From Lumbricus rubellus (lineage: Eukaryota; Annelida; Clitellata; Crassiclitellata; Lumbricidae): a stretch of 64,000 nt of DNA. Position numbers and translations under genes: made by a program. The DNA lies in assembly GCA_945859605.1 (NCBI GenBank), contig OX243814.1, positions 26,986,230 through 27,050,229 of the forward strand, given 5' to 3'. Of the stretch, positions 45,821 through 56,900 are shown piece after piece (within the stretch, counting starts at the first letter, position 1; each line of letters starts with the position of its first letter). Below the pieces are notes generated by a model that did not search any database, was not told the origin of the DNA, and saw only the letters and a list, made by a program, of their open reading frames with translations.

Positions 45821-47017
45821 TTAGGTTGTAATGCTTTTGTAGCAAGGATCATGAAGCTCTGTCGTGTGTCCGTTTGGCGCGGCCACTGATGGCGGTGGCG
45901 CATGCGAATGCTGGGGCTGAGTCGTAGTCGCCGCCGCCGCTGAGTGTGTGCTGGTGGCGCACAGCTCTCGCTGGAGGATCTGTCGGAACTGCTTCCGGAA
46001 AATGAAATAGACGAAGAAGTTCAAGTTCGAGTTGAGTAGCTCGAGTATTGAACTGAACTCGAGCAGAAAGAAGAGTTTCGACGGGCACGGTTGTCTGGAG
46101 TAGGACGAAGTGACAACCTGGAGGATCCTGGCCGGCGTGTTGCACAGCACGAACACGACGATGACGATGATCATGATGAGTGTTATGTTCTGCTCGTGCT
46201 TCTCACGGCCGGAAGTCCGACCGGAACTGAGCATGGCGCCCCGTTTCCGGTTGATGCGTCGGTAGTCGGCGATCAGACGAAGGTTGAAGGTTGTGAGGAG
46301 AACGAGCGGAAGAAAGAAGCAGACGACGTAGTAGCAGATGTCGAAGTAGACTTTGCGGTAACCGTAGCTGCTTCCGAATTCAGTGTTCTCCCACGGCCGC
46401 GATCCGGGCTTAACGACGGGTACGACGCGCAGCTCGAAGAAGCGTGGAATGTTGTAGGCGATGGAAAATACGACGACGACAATCAATCGTATCCGGGTCC
46501 CGCGAAGGGTACAGAAGGTCGGGGCATGGTAGGGTAGGGAGACGGCGATGAATCGACTGGCAGCGATGAGTACCGTCGTCCATATGGTGGCCGTCTGCCC
46601 GATGAACATCAGCGGGTAGCTGTAGATGCGCAGGTAGTGATAGGCGACATGGAAGGACAGCGTGTCAGCCGAGTAGTTGAAGGCCGACGGAACGGTCCAT
46701 GCGAAGATCCAACTGGACAGAAAGAAGATGTCGGCGAATGCGAGAGAGCGAAGCAGCAGCGAAGAGATCTGCGATGTTTCTCGATCTCGGCTTAGAACTG
46801 CGATCGAGAATCCGTTGGTGATGATCCCTGTTACGCAGAGGACACCCGATAGAATGGCCTGTATGTAGAAGCGACTCGACAACACGCAGCTCTTATCGTC
46901 CTCTGCTGTGGTAAGGTTCCCGGCAGGGGTCGCCCCACCCGCGGTCGAATCGTTCCAGGTGAGATTGATCTTGAGGGGATCTTGAAAGATTTCGAACTGG
47001 TCGTCCATTTTTGGCAT
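45821..47017 (-). CDS. FMRFamide-receptor-like class A GPCR, intronless
   Basis: A 398-residue seven-helix receptor, expected at the plasma membrane and coupling a neuropeptide signal to G proteins. The N-terminus has three N-glycosylation sequons (Asn18, Asn22, Asn34). Approximate helices are 49-76, 84-110, 129-159, 176-196, 225-249, 277-303 and 315-341. Class A marks are Asn68 in TM1, LAFAD (92-96) in TM2, SRF (154-156) in place of DRY/ERF, NIPRFFEL (189-196) in TM4, CNTPA (292-296) in TM6 and NFFVY (333-337) for NPxxY. IPRFFE and the C-x-TPA motif are characteristic of the FMRFamide-receptor family. The usual Cys pair linking TM3 and ECL2 is absent. The C-tail is rich in Ser, Thr, Ala and Pro. 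An in-frame TAA at 47110-47108 (about 90 bases upstream) supports a start in this exon. Met4 has a stronger initiation context (AAAATGG) than Met1. The ligand cannot be told from sequence. Confidence 0.92.
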   Translation of the reverse strand: MPKMDDQFEIFQDPLKINLTWNDSTAGGATPAGNLTTAEDDKSCVLSSRFYIQAILSGVLCVTGIITNGFSIAVLSRDRETSQISSLLLRSLAFADIFFLSSWIFAWTVPSAFNYSADTLSFHVAYHYLRIYSYPLMFIGQTATIWTTVLIAASRFIAVSLPYHAPTFCTLRGTRIRLIVVVVFSIAYNIPRFFELRVVPVVKPGSRPWENTEFGSSYGYRKVYFDICYYVVCFFLPLVLLTTFNLRLIADYRRINRKRGAMLSSGRTSGREKHEQNITLIMIIVIVVFVLCNTPARILQVVTSSYSRQPCPSKLFFLLEFSSILELLNSNLNFFVYFIFRKQFRQILQRELCATSTHSAAAATTTQPQHSHAPPPSVAAPNGHTTELHDPCYKSITT

Positions 47018-47221
47018 TTCAGGATAAATCCTCTGACCACTTTGAAAACGTATGACGAAACGAGTGACGGATGAAATATTATTATGGCGATGATAGATTG
47101 TCCTCCGTTAACTTCTGAAGTAGGTCTCTACCTCACATCCATCTATAACACACGTTCAACAAACATTATAAATTATTTATCGTGAAGCATAAATGAAGAC
47201 GGTTTTCTGTACTCTCTACTC
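47018..47221 (-). other. 5' flank of the GPCR
   Basis: Presumed 5' untranslated region and promoter side. No TATA box or initiator could be singled out. Confidence 0.3.
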
Positions 47222-47291
47222 TTAACCCTTTAACGACCAGCGTGTACCAAAATGCTTTGAAAACACATGTAGATGGCTGTTAAAGGGTTAA
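47222..47291. mobile_element. 70-bp TTAA-bounded palindromic element (piggyBac-like)
   Basis: Begins TTAACCCTTTAACG and ends GTTAAAGGGTTAA. It has the same ends as 13800-13870 but a different centre. It lies about 205 bp upstream of the GPCR start codon. Confidence 0.6.
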
Positions 47292-47590
47292 CGACCTGGG
47301 TTTGTTTTACGACGACTCACGAATGAAGATGAATGAAGTTGATTAGCTCTGACAGAAATTTACGATAGCATAAGTTACCGTGAAGCGCGTGTTATATGGA
47401 ATAAAGACAAGAGTATAAGACGCACGTATGTGCAGACAGTTATGGGTGCGCGTGAATTTATTTCCTCCTGCTTCATCAGATGCTCAATGTGTCTTCTAGA
47501 ATCAAAACGATAAACAGAGCGTGGGATTATATTTCATGACTTTATAGACTCCAGCTTCAATTCATTAGTAATGGACAAAGTTAATCGACT
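47292..47590. other. No gene seen
   Basis: Nothing recognised. Confidence 0.4.
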
Positions 47591-47593
47591 TTA

Positions 47594-47665
47594 ATCCATT
47601 CTATTCTATTCTATTCTATTTTTGGATTTATAAAGCGCCTCTCACAGTACAACCTATCGAACACT
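47594..47665 (-). mobile_element. LINE 3' tail with (ATTCT)n, minus strand
   Basis: Minus strand: GAGAGGCGCTTTATAAATCC followed by (AGAAT)n. This is the TTATAAAT-type tail seen at 1-382. Confidence 0.6.
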
Positions 47666-49765
47666 GACCTACTTATATGCAACAAATATATAATTTTACG
47701 TGACTGCATCGGATGAACTTTACATCAGAGGCAGGTGAACATGTTTTTCAGCCTGGATACTTTATTTCAGAATATGGTCTCGGGACAAATTATATTCTGA
47801 TAAGTCCGAGGGGAGTCAGTTTCAAAACAGAGTCTTCGGAGAGGGATGAATTTTAGGGGAGATTTTAAGGGGTAAATTATACAAGAGAACACAAAGCAGG
47901 ATCTAATCTTGTCAATCACGCGAGTGACATAGACTACAATGATTGACAGAAATTGCTTGTAAACTGAAATTTCGATATATGAAGTTTAAATATTCATATC
48001 CTTTTATCCGTTTAACTTTATCTCATGAAATTCTGGAATCATATTCTTGGTCCACTTCTCTAAATATTTGTAAAATTTTAGTTTGATATGTCATCAGGTA
48101 TTAGAGATATATGCAAAACAATTTGGCTTACTTTTTTTGAACCACGGTGTATATGAACACACCATTTCTCAGCGGGGCACAGGTCCAACAAACCTAGCCA
48201 CACACATGCATGATACATGAGTACAGACATATGTGTTGAAAAAAAACAATGATTGACATTGTAATGAACTTCTGCTGTATACTTAGCACACAGCAGAGGG
48301 CGTGCAGAGTGATAGTGTGGTCAACAGTTGGTCGGCAGAAACGTGTTGGAGGCTGCATGCAGCTTTATATTCCCAAGTCAATTTCTATTTCGTTGTCAAT
48401 TTGTTCTGATTAGTTGTGTAAGGTCCGCAAAATTTCGATGAATTAACTGCGAAGCGTGTATACGGTCGTTCTAGCAGGATACGGTATCGAAATGTTAAGA
48501 TTGAACTCACAATATATTGTATGCGAATCGAAATTTTTATGTTGTCATTTAGACAACCGCGACTCATTGCATCGCAATTAAGCATCACAATAAAACTTGC
48601 ACAGCAAAGAGTATCAGCATTGTCATAGTGTCATATCCAAACTCACATCACAAAGAGTCAAAGACTTTCAGCGCTATCATAGTGTCCTGTTGAAGTAAAC
48701 CTACTATATAGGCCTAAAATACGAACTATAATTGGCGTGCTCTTAGTGTCACGTTAAATTCCAAAACACAAATATCATCTGCGTTGTATAAGCTTACTAT
48801 TCTATCAAGTTGCAACTCTGGTTTGAGTTGCAAATTAAAAACTATTAGGGTTACACCTCTTTGTTGTCAAAGTTCCAGCGATAATATTTGGGTCTCATGC
48901 CATCAACATCGTTATCAACCGTGTCAATCCTGTATGCAGGACATGCAGGTCTCTTAATCAAACGGACTCTCGTGAGTCTGGTCTTCATTTGACATCCATG
49001 GACATCCCATCTGACAGTGCACGCACCGCTCGTGAATAAGCTGGTGCTCTGCGCCTATAATACCTCAAGTGTAGCGCTTTTGAAATTGAGCTTTTATGAC
49101 CCAGTTCGTATGCTTGATGTATGGAGACCTGCATGGTAATCGGCAATATGTTGTCAGGCCATAATATGTGACCCGTATACAACAGTAAGTTGTTGTCTGG
49201 CGAAGGATTTGTGGTTGCTTCTGTAGAATGATTTTACATCCCGTATTTGTTCGCATGTGCGGCCTACTTACGGTCTTTCCAAGAGCAACAAGCCTACTTT
49301 TCCGAAATAAATGAGTTCTTTATTTGGGTTTGGCGAATAGATATTATTAGAAACAAAATTTCTAAAGTAGCATTATGTGAAAGTGACCAGACTATAACTA
49401 GCTTATTGTACTTGCAAGCATTGCGATAGCATTGTTTTTCAAAACCTTAATAATTATTGTGACTTACTCAATTCGACAATGTATCGTAATACAAATAGGC
49501 TACAACATCTTTCGATTTCGGCGAAGAGGGCAATCGACATCGTATTTCTTGAGAATTAGAAGCTTTTCGCTTCCAGCTACAACTAACCTTTGTAATAACG
49601 ACAGCGTTACAATCTATGGTGCAATTAGCGCAGCTTTTTGACAGACGGGTGATTTTACCCTATGGCTATCTAACCCAATTATAACACAAAAGTATTTGGC
49701 TCTTGGCGAGTTAGCTTGGTTTAATGGCAAACTAGACTAGCCTATTAGCCTATAATAGTCTTCGG
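47666..49765. other. 2.1 kb with no gene recognised
   Basis: GCTCGTGAATAAGCTGGTGC at 49027 matches the unidentified retroelement at 35395, so 48900-49090 is probably a decayed copy of it. GAACCACGGTGTA at 48140 resembles a mariner-type right end without a partner. Confidence 0.4.
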
Positions 49766-49939
49766 CAGGGCTGTTTTAAGGGAATTTTTAGAACTGCCCA
49801 ACTCCTTCTTTCCTTTCCCATCATCCATGGTAAATTACTTCCAATCGGAGAACAGTGACCTTTTTCGCTAGTTTTAATTGTACAGAAATGCTTCTACAAC
49901 TGCACATTTTGTGTACAACTGCACGTTAAAAAAGCCCTG
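49766..49939 (+). mobile_element. hAT-like MITE, CAGGGCTTTTTTAACG family (copy J1)
   Basis: Starts CAGGGCTGTTTTAAGGG and ends CACGTTAAAAAAGCCCTG. Flanks GTCTTCGG and GTCTTTGG match at 7 of 8. Confidence 0.88.
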
Positions 49940-50575
49940 GTCTTTGGCTCTGCAGACTATAGGCCTACGGTAACGTAAAATAATGTGGTGGGCTACCACT
50001 GTAAGCTCGGACAAAATATTTGTCATTGTTCTGGAGCTCAGTACAGGCTATCTGCTACCACATGACGTGACTACTAATGACCTCGCACTGGTCCTCTATA
50101 TACCACTGAACTAGTTTGTACTTGATTCATTTGATTAATGTACCGTACTGCAGTCTGTAATTGAGGTCTATAATTGCAAGCGCACGTTTAATTGAACGTT
50201 TTATACTGCTTAGCCCCGCGTAACACAGGTATTATAGCATGGACGCAATTGCATTCTATAATTAAAAAGCAAATTGTTATTGAACGTTTTTTTTTCTTCG
50301 ATATGTTTAACCCAGTCCAGGTATAACAGCGCTGCATTAATTCTTGACATGTCATGTTGTGTTCGCTTGCAAAATAAAAACGTAGGCCTACAAGACAAAG
50401 TAAACAAGAACAAGGGGTAGTAAAAAAAGTCTTTCAAACTGGAAATCACATAAGAATTGTTGCAAAAATGTGTTTTTTCATTCTGTAGCCTACTGCCTGC
50501 GCATGCGCTTTGCAGCATCGGTCTGTGTCCATGTCTTTCTTCCACTATTATATCTTTCCTCACCCCTCTTTATTT
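49940..50575. other. No gene seen
   Basis: Nothing recognised. Confidence 0.4.
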
Positions 50576-50806
<231 letters not shown>

Positions 50807-50869
50807 TTTCATAAAATTCGTATTCGTTTGTACCGTGCTGTTAGAAAGTATTCCACGCCATGCCTATAG

Positions 50870-50945
50870 TTTATATTATATATATAAATTATATATTATA
50901 TATAAATTATATATTATATATTTATTTATATAGTTTATATTAATG
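50870..50945. repeat. AT-rich palindromic repeat
   Basis: ATATATAAATTATATATT units. Confidence 0.85.
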
Positions 50946-51335
50946 GTTAGTTTTTGTTACAGTTCTTTCGCTGACAACCGAACACCAGTCTTGGACGACA
51001 TACGCTGAACAGACTTGCGAGATGGAAGAGGTGAAAGAGCGGAACGTGAAGCAATTGATAATCGCAATTTTCGTTTAAGAGCATTCATGTGCAGACCAAC
51101 GCCTGGTCTCTTTTTTCCCTGATGAATGTGAATCCTGTTGACTTTGTCTTGAAACTGGATGCGATGTGTCAATGTCACTCTACGTGTTTCCACACGAACT
51201 GTTATTATAGACGTCTTCAGCTGTTAAGCATATAGGTTAAAGCGGAGGCTAAAATACCTTTTGCGCTGCCTTTTCTTTCTGCCTGCACATGCGTTTTACA
51301 GCATCTGCCCTTGCCCATGTCTCTCTTCGACTATG
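50946..51335. other. No gene; shares flank with the first CT array
   Basis: CTGCCTGCACATGCGTTTTA at 51280 resembles CTGCCTGCGCATGCGCTTTG at 50494, each just before a CT array. The two arrays are therefore likely copies of one duplicated unit. Confidence 0.5.
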
Positions 51336-51640
51336 TTTCTACACATTTCTCTTTCTTTGTTTCCCCTCAGTCTATGTCTCTGTCTCTCGCTGTCTCTGTC
51401 TTTCTGTCTCAGTCACTCTCTCTATCTCTGTCTCTGTTTGTCTATATCTGCCTCTGCCTCTGCCTCTGCCTCTGCCTCTGCCTCTGCCTCTGCCTCTGCC
51501 TCTGCCTCTGCCTCTGCCTGTCCCTGTCTCTGTCCCTCTCTCCCTCCCTCCCTCCGTCCCTCTCTCCCTCCCTCTCTCTGTCTGTCTCTGTCTCTGTCTC
51601 TTTCTCTCTCTGTCTGTCTCTCTCTCTTTCCATACAATGC
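51336..51640. repeat. (CT)n / (CTCTGC)n microsatellite
   Basis: Includes about 11 units of CTCTGC at 51452-51520 and CTCCCTCC units. The right side to about 51850 stays pyrimidine-rich. Confidence 0.95.
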
Positions 51641-52894
51641 GTTTGTCCTATTTGTTCGTATTTCCTTTGTTTGCAACCTTTCTTCGTTGGCTATTTATTC
51701 CGCATGTCTGGTCTCTGGTCTCCCGTCTATCTTTCTCTATGTCTGCGCTTCTCTTTTGTCTTACTGTCTCCTCATCCGTATATCCCACTATGCCTCTGTT
51801 CTCTGTATTTTTGCACATCCCTGTCTCTCTTTATCTCTCGTTCCATTGTTTACTAACTAGCTCGCACATAATGGGATCTGCTGAGGAACAAGACCTGATT
51901 TTATGGGAGTATAAAAGCTCCCAGAGGCTATGCATATAATGCTGTTAAGCCTATGCGCATCCGACTTGCAGTTTCAGATCCTGTCTATACTTATATTCTA
52001 TCAGTTCGAGAGCTTGTTATAATGGACTGCAACAGCAGATGTTTATGAAATTGGATACGGGTAATCCAATTCAGTGACGTTCAGCTATGAAATATAGCTC
52101 TATAATCACTCCAATGATGTTTCCCAAACACCCAATCCCCTCTTAACCTGATTATATTTGCTGCAGCGTAAAAACTTCCAATAGCAGTAACTTTATAAAC
52201 AGACTGTCGCACTATTATTAAAACACAATTTGAAAGCAGGATCCAACGGGATTTTATGGATTCCTCAGTCGATAGGTGAGAGCAGAAAAACCAGAAATTC
52301 TTCACAAGTCATGGTAGGCCTACATCGGAAATCGGGTCTGAGTAGCAATTGTGGAGGATTTGGCGGGCTGCTGCTGACTAAAGCACTGAAGCCTGCGCTG
52401 TGCGCAACCGGTCAATACGCGTTGCGGACAAGCCAAGCAGTACCGTAGGGTGTAACAGACTATAAGTCACTCTATTCCCCGCTAAGTCACGAAGCAATGA
52501 TACCCTACTGATGAAATAGGAGTTTGAAGCCCGAGCAGATGTCCTGATGATGATGCTATCGCATGTGAAACTGATTATCTTCATATTGTTGAGCAATGGA
52601 CGATGTCAATATGATGCTGTCGTTATTATCGTTTGCAAAGTCCTCAAAAGACCACTGAAAGACTTTACAGCTTTAAATGAATTAGAGTAGACCTATTAGA
52701 CGATTATCACGATCGAGTTTCCCGAAACAATCACTTATTATAAAATTATACTTTCTCATTCCTCAATCCAGAATTAATCTCTCCCTATTGAGTTGACTTT
52801 CTCCATCAGTTCACCACGTCATCCTTCCTGGTAGCCCATAGGCTTATAAGCTTAGTCTTTCCTCACCTTTTTCTTCACCTCAAATCATGCCGTT
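51641..52894. other. No gene seen
   Basis: Nothing recognised after the pyrimidine-rich part. Confidence 0.4.
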
Positions 52895-52975
52895 TCTCTT
52901 GGAGTCATTCGCACTGAACGCGTTTTGGAAAAATTCTTGCGCTTTATAAATGGTCAAGTATACATTATACAATTT
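52895..52975 (+). mobile_element. LINE 3' tail, TTATAAATGG type
   Basis: CACTGAACGCGTTTTGGAAA ... TTGCGCTTTATAAATGGTCA parallels 296-350 of the LINE fragment at the window start. Confidence 0.65.
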
Positions 52976-54186
52976 TACAAAACTTGTATTGTCTTCGTCT
53001 GCCTTTGAGCCATGGATTTAGCCTACCAAACTATGTAAAAAAATCGATCTACATAATAGACAATTCTGTTTCTTGCATCTTTCCATGGGCGGTAGACATC
53101 TAAATAATCAAATAATAATCTGCGACTTAACTTTCTTAAACCTTAAGCCGTGCCATTAAGCTGAATCTCCTTGAGATGAATAATCTGTGCCTTCTGGTAA
53201 TTCCCTCAAGATAAATCTTTAATCATCGCAGCGCATCTCTGCAACATAAAAAGTTTTATCTGCTCGATTAATCTAACTTATCTCCCCTCCCGTCCAACAG
53301 GATACCTATCCAACACAATTCGTCTGTCTTCCTTACAATCCATGATGATGATACCCTACAAATCTGCTACAGATAATAATGCATTTCAAATGCTTTTATC
53401 CGAGTCATCTCATCCATCTGCTCCAGATGGCTACCTTGTAGCGGCTGTAGCCTACCCTGATGTGGATTTTTTTCTTTAATGAAACGCCTGCAAACGCACT
53501 GCGCTGTACAATGTGTACAAAACTGTACATGTAGGCTACAAGTTATGCAATAATCTCTATTAATACCAATCTTAACTACTAACAGAACCGACAGCCTGCA
53601 ATAGGCCTACAGGCCCTACACGGCATAAAAAAATCGGTGCCGTGTGTTACCATAGTCTTAGTTTTATCGACATTTAATTAGATATAATCAAAGAGACCTG
53701 CTATTACATCCTCGTGCCGCTAGGGTTCTGAACACTCCATGCAACAACAATAATGCGCGAATCTAATGACTTATAATAAATTATGGCGCTAGATTTGTAA
53801 TTCACAGCATATCAATCGAAGGTTGCTTCAAGCGCGTCCACATGCATTCCGAAGGGAAAACCTGCGATTTGTAGAAGAAAAGTTGAATAGACTATTCAGT
53901 AAGTCAAGGAAGCCAGAAATCAGGCGAAAGGCAAGTTGATATGAAAGATTAATTATGGACTCAAGTTCAGACCTGAATATCGGCAATGCGCACAGAACTG
54001 AGCAACTAATTCTACATCTTTTGACCAGGTATACCAAGAACGCCATATAGAACCTGATATGCAAAGTAGAGTCCAACCGCCCACCTACCAGTCATAGGCC
54101 TACAATAATTTTGTACGCGTACCGGTACCTGGAAGCGAGCAAGTCTCTCACATAATTATTACCTCTAAACAGCCTTTATGCACAAA
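52976..54186. other. No gene seen
   Basis: Nothing recognised. Confidence 0.4.
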
Positions 54187-54319
54187 CATGGGCGGAGTTT
54201 GGTTTCCGTTCTTGGGAGGGCTAATCCCGAGTCTGGGCTTTATTTTCATGGTAACAAAGTTGAATCTGGGCCTTCTTGGAGGGGCTTAGCCCCCTGGCCC
54301 CTGATAAACTCCGCTCATG
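54187..54319. mobile_element. hAT-like MITE, CATGGGCGGAGTTT family (copy H3)
   Basis: Ends CATGGGCGGAGTTTGG and AAACTCCGCTCATG, with TGCACAAA on both sides (perfect 8-bp TSD). Shorter internally than the other two copies. Confidence 0.94.
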
Positions 54320-54663
54320 TGCACAAACACATGTTTAAACAGCAAGACGTACTTCATACTGAATTCCATACTAGATGAGGAGGCTATCCAACGTGACGAA
54401 TACAAAAGTTTTGGTGCAATATGCCAATAATATGAAGAACACCGTTTTGAATGCTCTGTAAACAGCTAGGTCTACGGTCCTCTACCTCCCTGTTTCTGGT
54501 GAAAACAGGAAAATGTCTGCAATGTAAATGAATGTGCCACAGAAAAGGTGCGAGAAACAGATGTTGTGAGGAAAGAGAAGACTCACCCGGTATACACAGA
54601 ACTGCCGTATAATTTTCTTGGTGAAAGCTATTAGCAGTGAGAAATGATTTGCTCGAGTTCCCC
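54320..54663. other. No gene seen
   Basis: Nothing recognised. Confidence 0.4.
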
Positions 54664-55055
54664 ACCAGCCTAAGCACAAACCTAAGCACAAATCTAAACA
54701 CAAGCCTAGGCATAAGTCTAAACACAAGCCTAAAAACAAGTCTAAGCACAGGCCTAGACACAAGACTAAACATAAACCTAAACACAAGTTTAAACACAAG
54801 CCTAAACACAAATCTAAGCACAAGTCTAAACACAAGCCTATAGGCACAAACCTAAACACAAGTCTAAACACAGGCCTAAACACACGCTTAACACAAGTCT
54901 AAACACAAGCCTAAGCACAAGTCTAAACACAAGTCTAAGCAGAAGCCTAAGCACAAGCCTAAACACAAGTCTAAACACAAACTTAAGCACAAGTCTAAGC
55001 ACAAGCCTAAACACAAGTCTAAGCACAGGCCTAAACACGAGCCTAATCACAATAC
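54664..55055. repeat. 12-bp minisatellite (CTAAACACAAGY)n
   Basis: About 32 units with AAACAC/AAGCAC and AAGT/AAGC alternation. On the minus strand it gives four-residue RLVF-type protein repeats that are not a gene. Confidence 0.96.
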
Positions 55056-55594
55056 AAGCCTAAATGCCGCTATTACGGTGCCGCTTCGTGATGGTTTTGT
55101 TGCAGCATCAAAAGCTAAATAGTAAATTATATGTTATTGATATTATTTTATGGCCGGTGATCATCCATGTCAACATGTCAACATGTCAACATGTCAACAA
55201 TCATCCATGTCAATTTATGAACAACAGCGTTTCTATGGATGTCAACTTCATCCAGCGAATGGTGCATTCGCCCGCCATAGATCTATAGGACATTCTAAAT
55301 TAAGCTAAACGTAAACGGTAGGCCCACATGAGACATATGCTTATATGATTTGCACTCAGTCCCAGAGTACTGGCAGAAATTTTCTTTCGCGTCAACTTTT
55401 ATGACATGTTGCAAATAATACACTACAATGTAGGTGACAGGACATCCCGGACAATTACCCCACCGGACAATTACCCTGGGCAATTTTCCCCGGACAATTA
55501 CCCCACCATGCTGAATGTATGTATGAATACAGTATACAGAAATATGTATATGTGAATGCTTTTATGCAAGTACATGTATGTATGTACATATGTA
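55056..55594. other. No gene; two short repeats
   Basis: (CATGTCAA)n at 55167-55200, and four copies of CCGGACAATTACCCCA (one altered) at 55447-55507. Confidence 0.6.
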
Positions 55595-56900
55595 TGTGTG
55601 TATGTAAGTTTCTTTGTATGCGTAGCGTTACTGATATGTCTCTGGTAGGTTCCGCAAAGTCAAGCAGGGCCCGGCTTGGTTATTACTTCAACGCACGAGT
55701 AACCTCGTACACCCCCCCCCAACCCCCGCTACAGGATGTCCATTTCCCATCCATTCATTTGATTGAGGGTAAATTAGCGATGAAGCATGCAAGATGTTAA
55801 AATCCTGTTACATCTTTAGCTGGATTATCGCCACTATGCACCACAGCCGAATTCAACCATAACTCAGAAATGCCACCATAGGTCTAATATAATGCAGTTT
55901 AGATCCACAAATTTGACACAAACTATCTACTGCAGCGACTACAGACTTCAAAGGCACGGTCCTTTTTCCCGCTATAGATTTATTCTCATCTAAAATTTAC
56001 TAACTCGTCCGCTTTTACTAAATTTTATTTAACTGGTCAAGACATTTTTGGTTAGGCTATTTGCAATGTTTGCATAATTTTAAGCTTAGCCTATTTTAGG
56101 CTACCGTATTGCTGTTCTTTTCACATGTATTTGGGCATACACTGACAGCAGGACAGTGGTCCTTAGTCATGTTTTTTGCTTTTTGCTAGCTTCAATATCA
56201 ATTGCCTGTAAAAAGAGATGTTTTATTATACTGTTACCCCTCTGAGTAGGTTTCTTGAAGGGGCGCTATATGAGTTTTCGAAATGAATGAATGAAAGACT
56301 GTTACTTGAAGCGATAAAAATGTGGCTATTGCTATGGTCGTGGTTTAAATTTAATTAGAAGGTAACAGAATCTGTCTTAGATATACAAATGTACACCAGA
56401 AATCCACAAGAATCAGATGTAGGTACATGTATATGAGGGTGAACATAGGCTATAGCCGCTATACGTTTTATTCTACAACTTACCTGTTTCTGTGCGATTT
56501 CCATAATCAAAGATACTCGCAACGCATACTTGCCCTGGTATGTAAAGCATCCGTGTTGTTCCAAGCGTTTGCTTACCATCAATGGCAGCAGCAACTGATG
56601 ATGAGGCTGGTATACTATCGTCCATGCGTTGCTTCAGCCCGCTCTCACCCTAGCACGCATGCGCACATGCAGATGCCTCAGCGTTAAAATTGCTCACAAC
56701 ATCCGTTACCTACATGTATGTTGTGCATCGTTCACTGCAGCTCTGCGATGCATTGACCGCCGTCCGCCAGATTAACTGTCTGACTCACGGACAGACCAAT
56801 TGACTGGCTTTTGATAGATGGGCTTGCTAATTAATTAATTCACTCAATCGCTCATTGATTGATTGACCGTTTGACTGGCCGTTTGACTGATCGATAGACT
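55595..56900. repeat. Diverged direct duplication, copy 1 (about 1.3 kb)
   Basis: Blocks in the same order as 59490-60950: ATGTCTCTGGTAGGTTCCGC ... AGTCAAGCA; CTACAGACTTCA ... CACGGTC; CTTACCTGTTTCTG ... ATTTCC; GTTGTTCCAAGCGTTTGCTT; AGATGCCTCAGCGTTAAAAT. Perhaps a quarter of the positions differ, by eye. On the minus strand the block near 56480 reads GAAACAG|GTAAGT, a good splice donor. A minus-strand open reading starting at the ATG at 56618 and ending at that donor gives DGKQTLGTTRMLYIPGQ. Confidence 0.75.
56236..56290 (+). mobile_element. Retroelement hairpin tail inside duplication copy 1
   Basis: CCCCTCTGAGTAGGTTTCTT and GAAGGGGCGCTATATGAG, then ATGAATGA units. No equivalent was seen in copy 2, so it likely inserted after the duplication. 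Confidence 0.7.

Noticed and set aside
46091..46537. 148-residue open frame on the plus strand
   Set aside because: It is antisense to the GPCR gene, whose seven-helix protein clearly explains the region.
48110..48160. Mariner-type right end GAACCACGGTGTA
   Set aside because: No left partner within 1 kb.
54384..55050. Leu/Val/Phe/Arg-repeat open frames on the minus strand
   Set aside because: They are translations of the 12-bp minisatellite.
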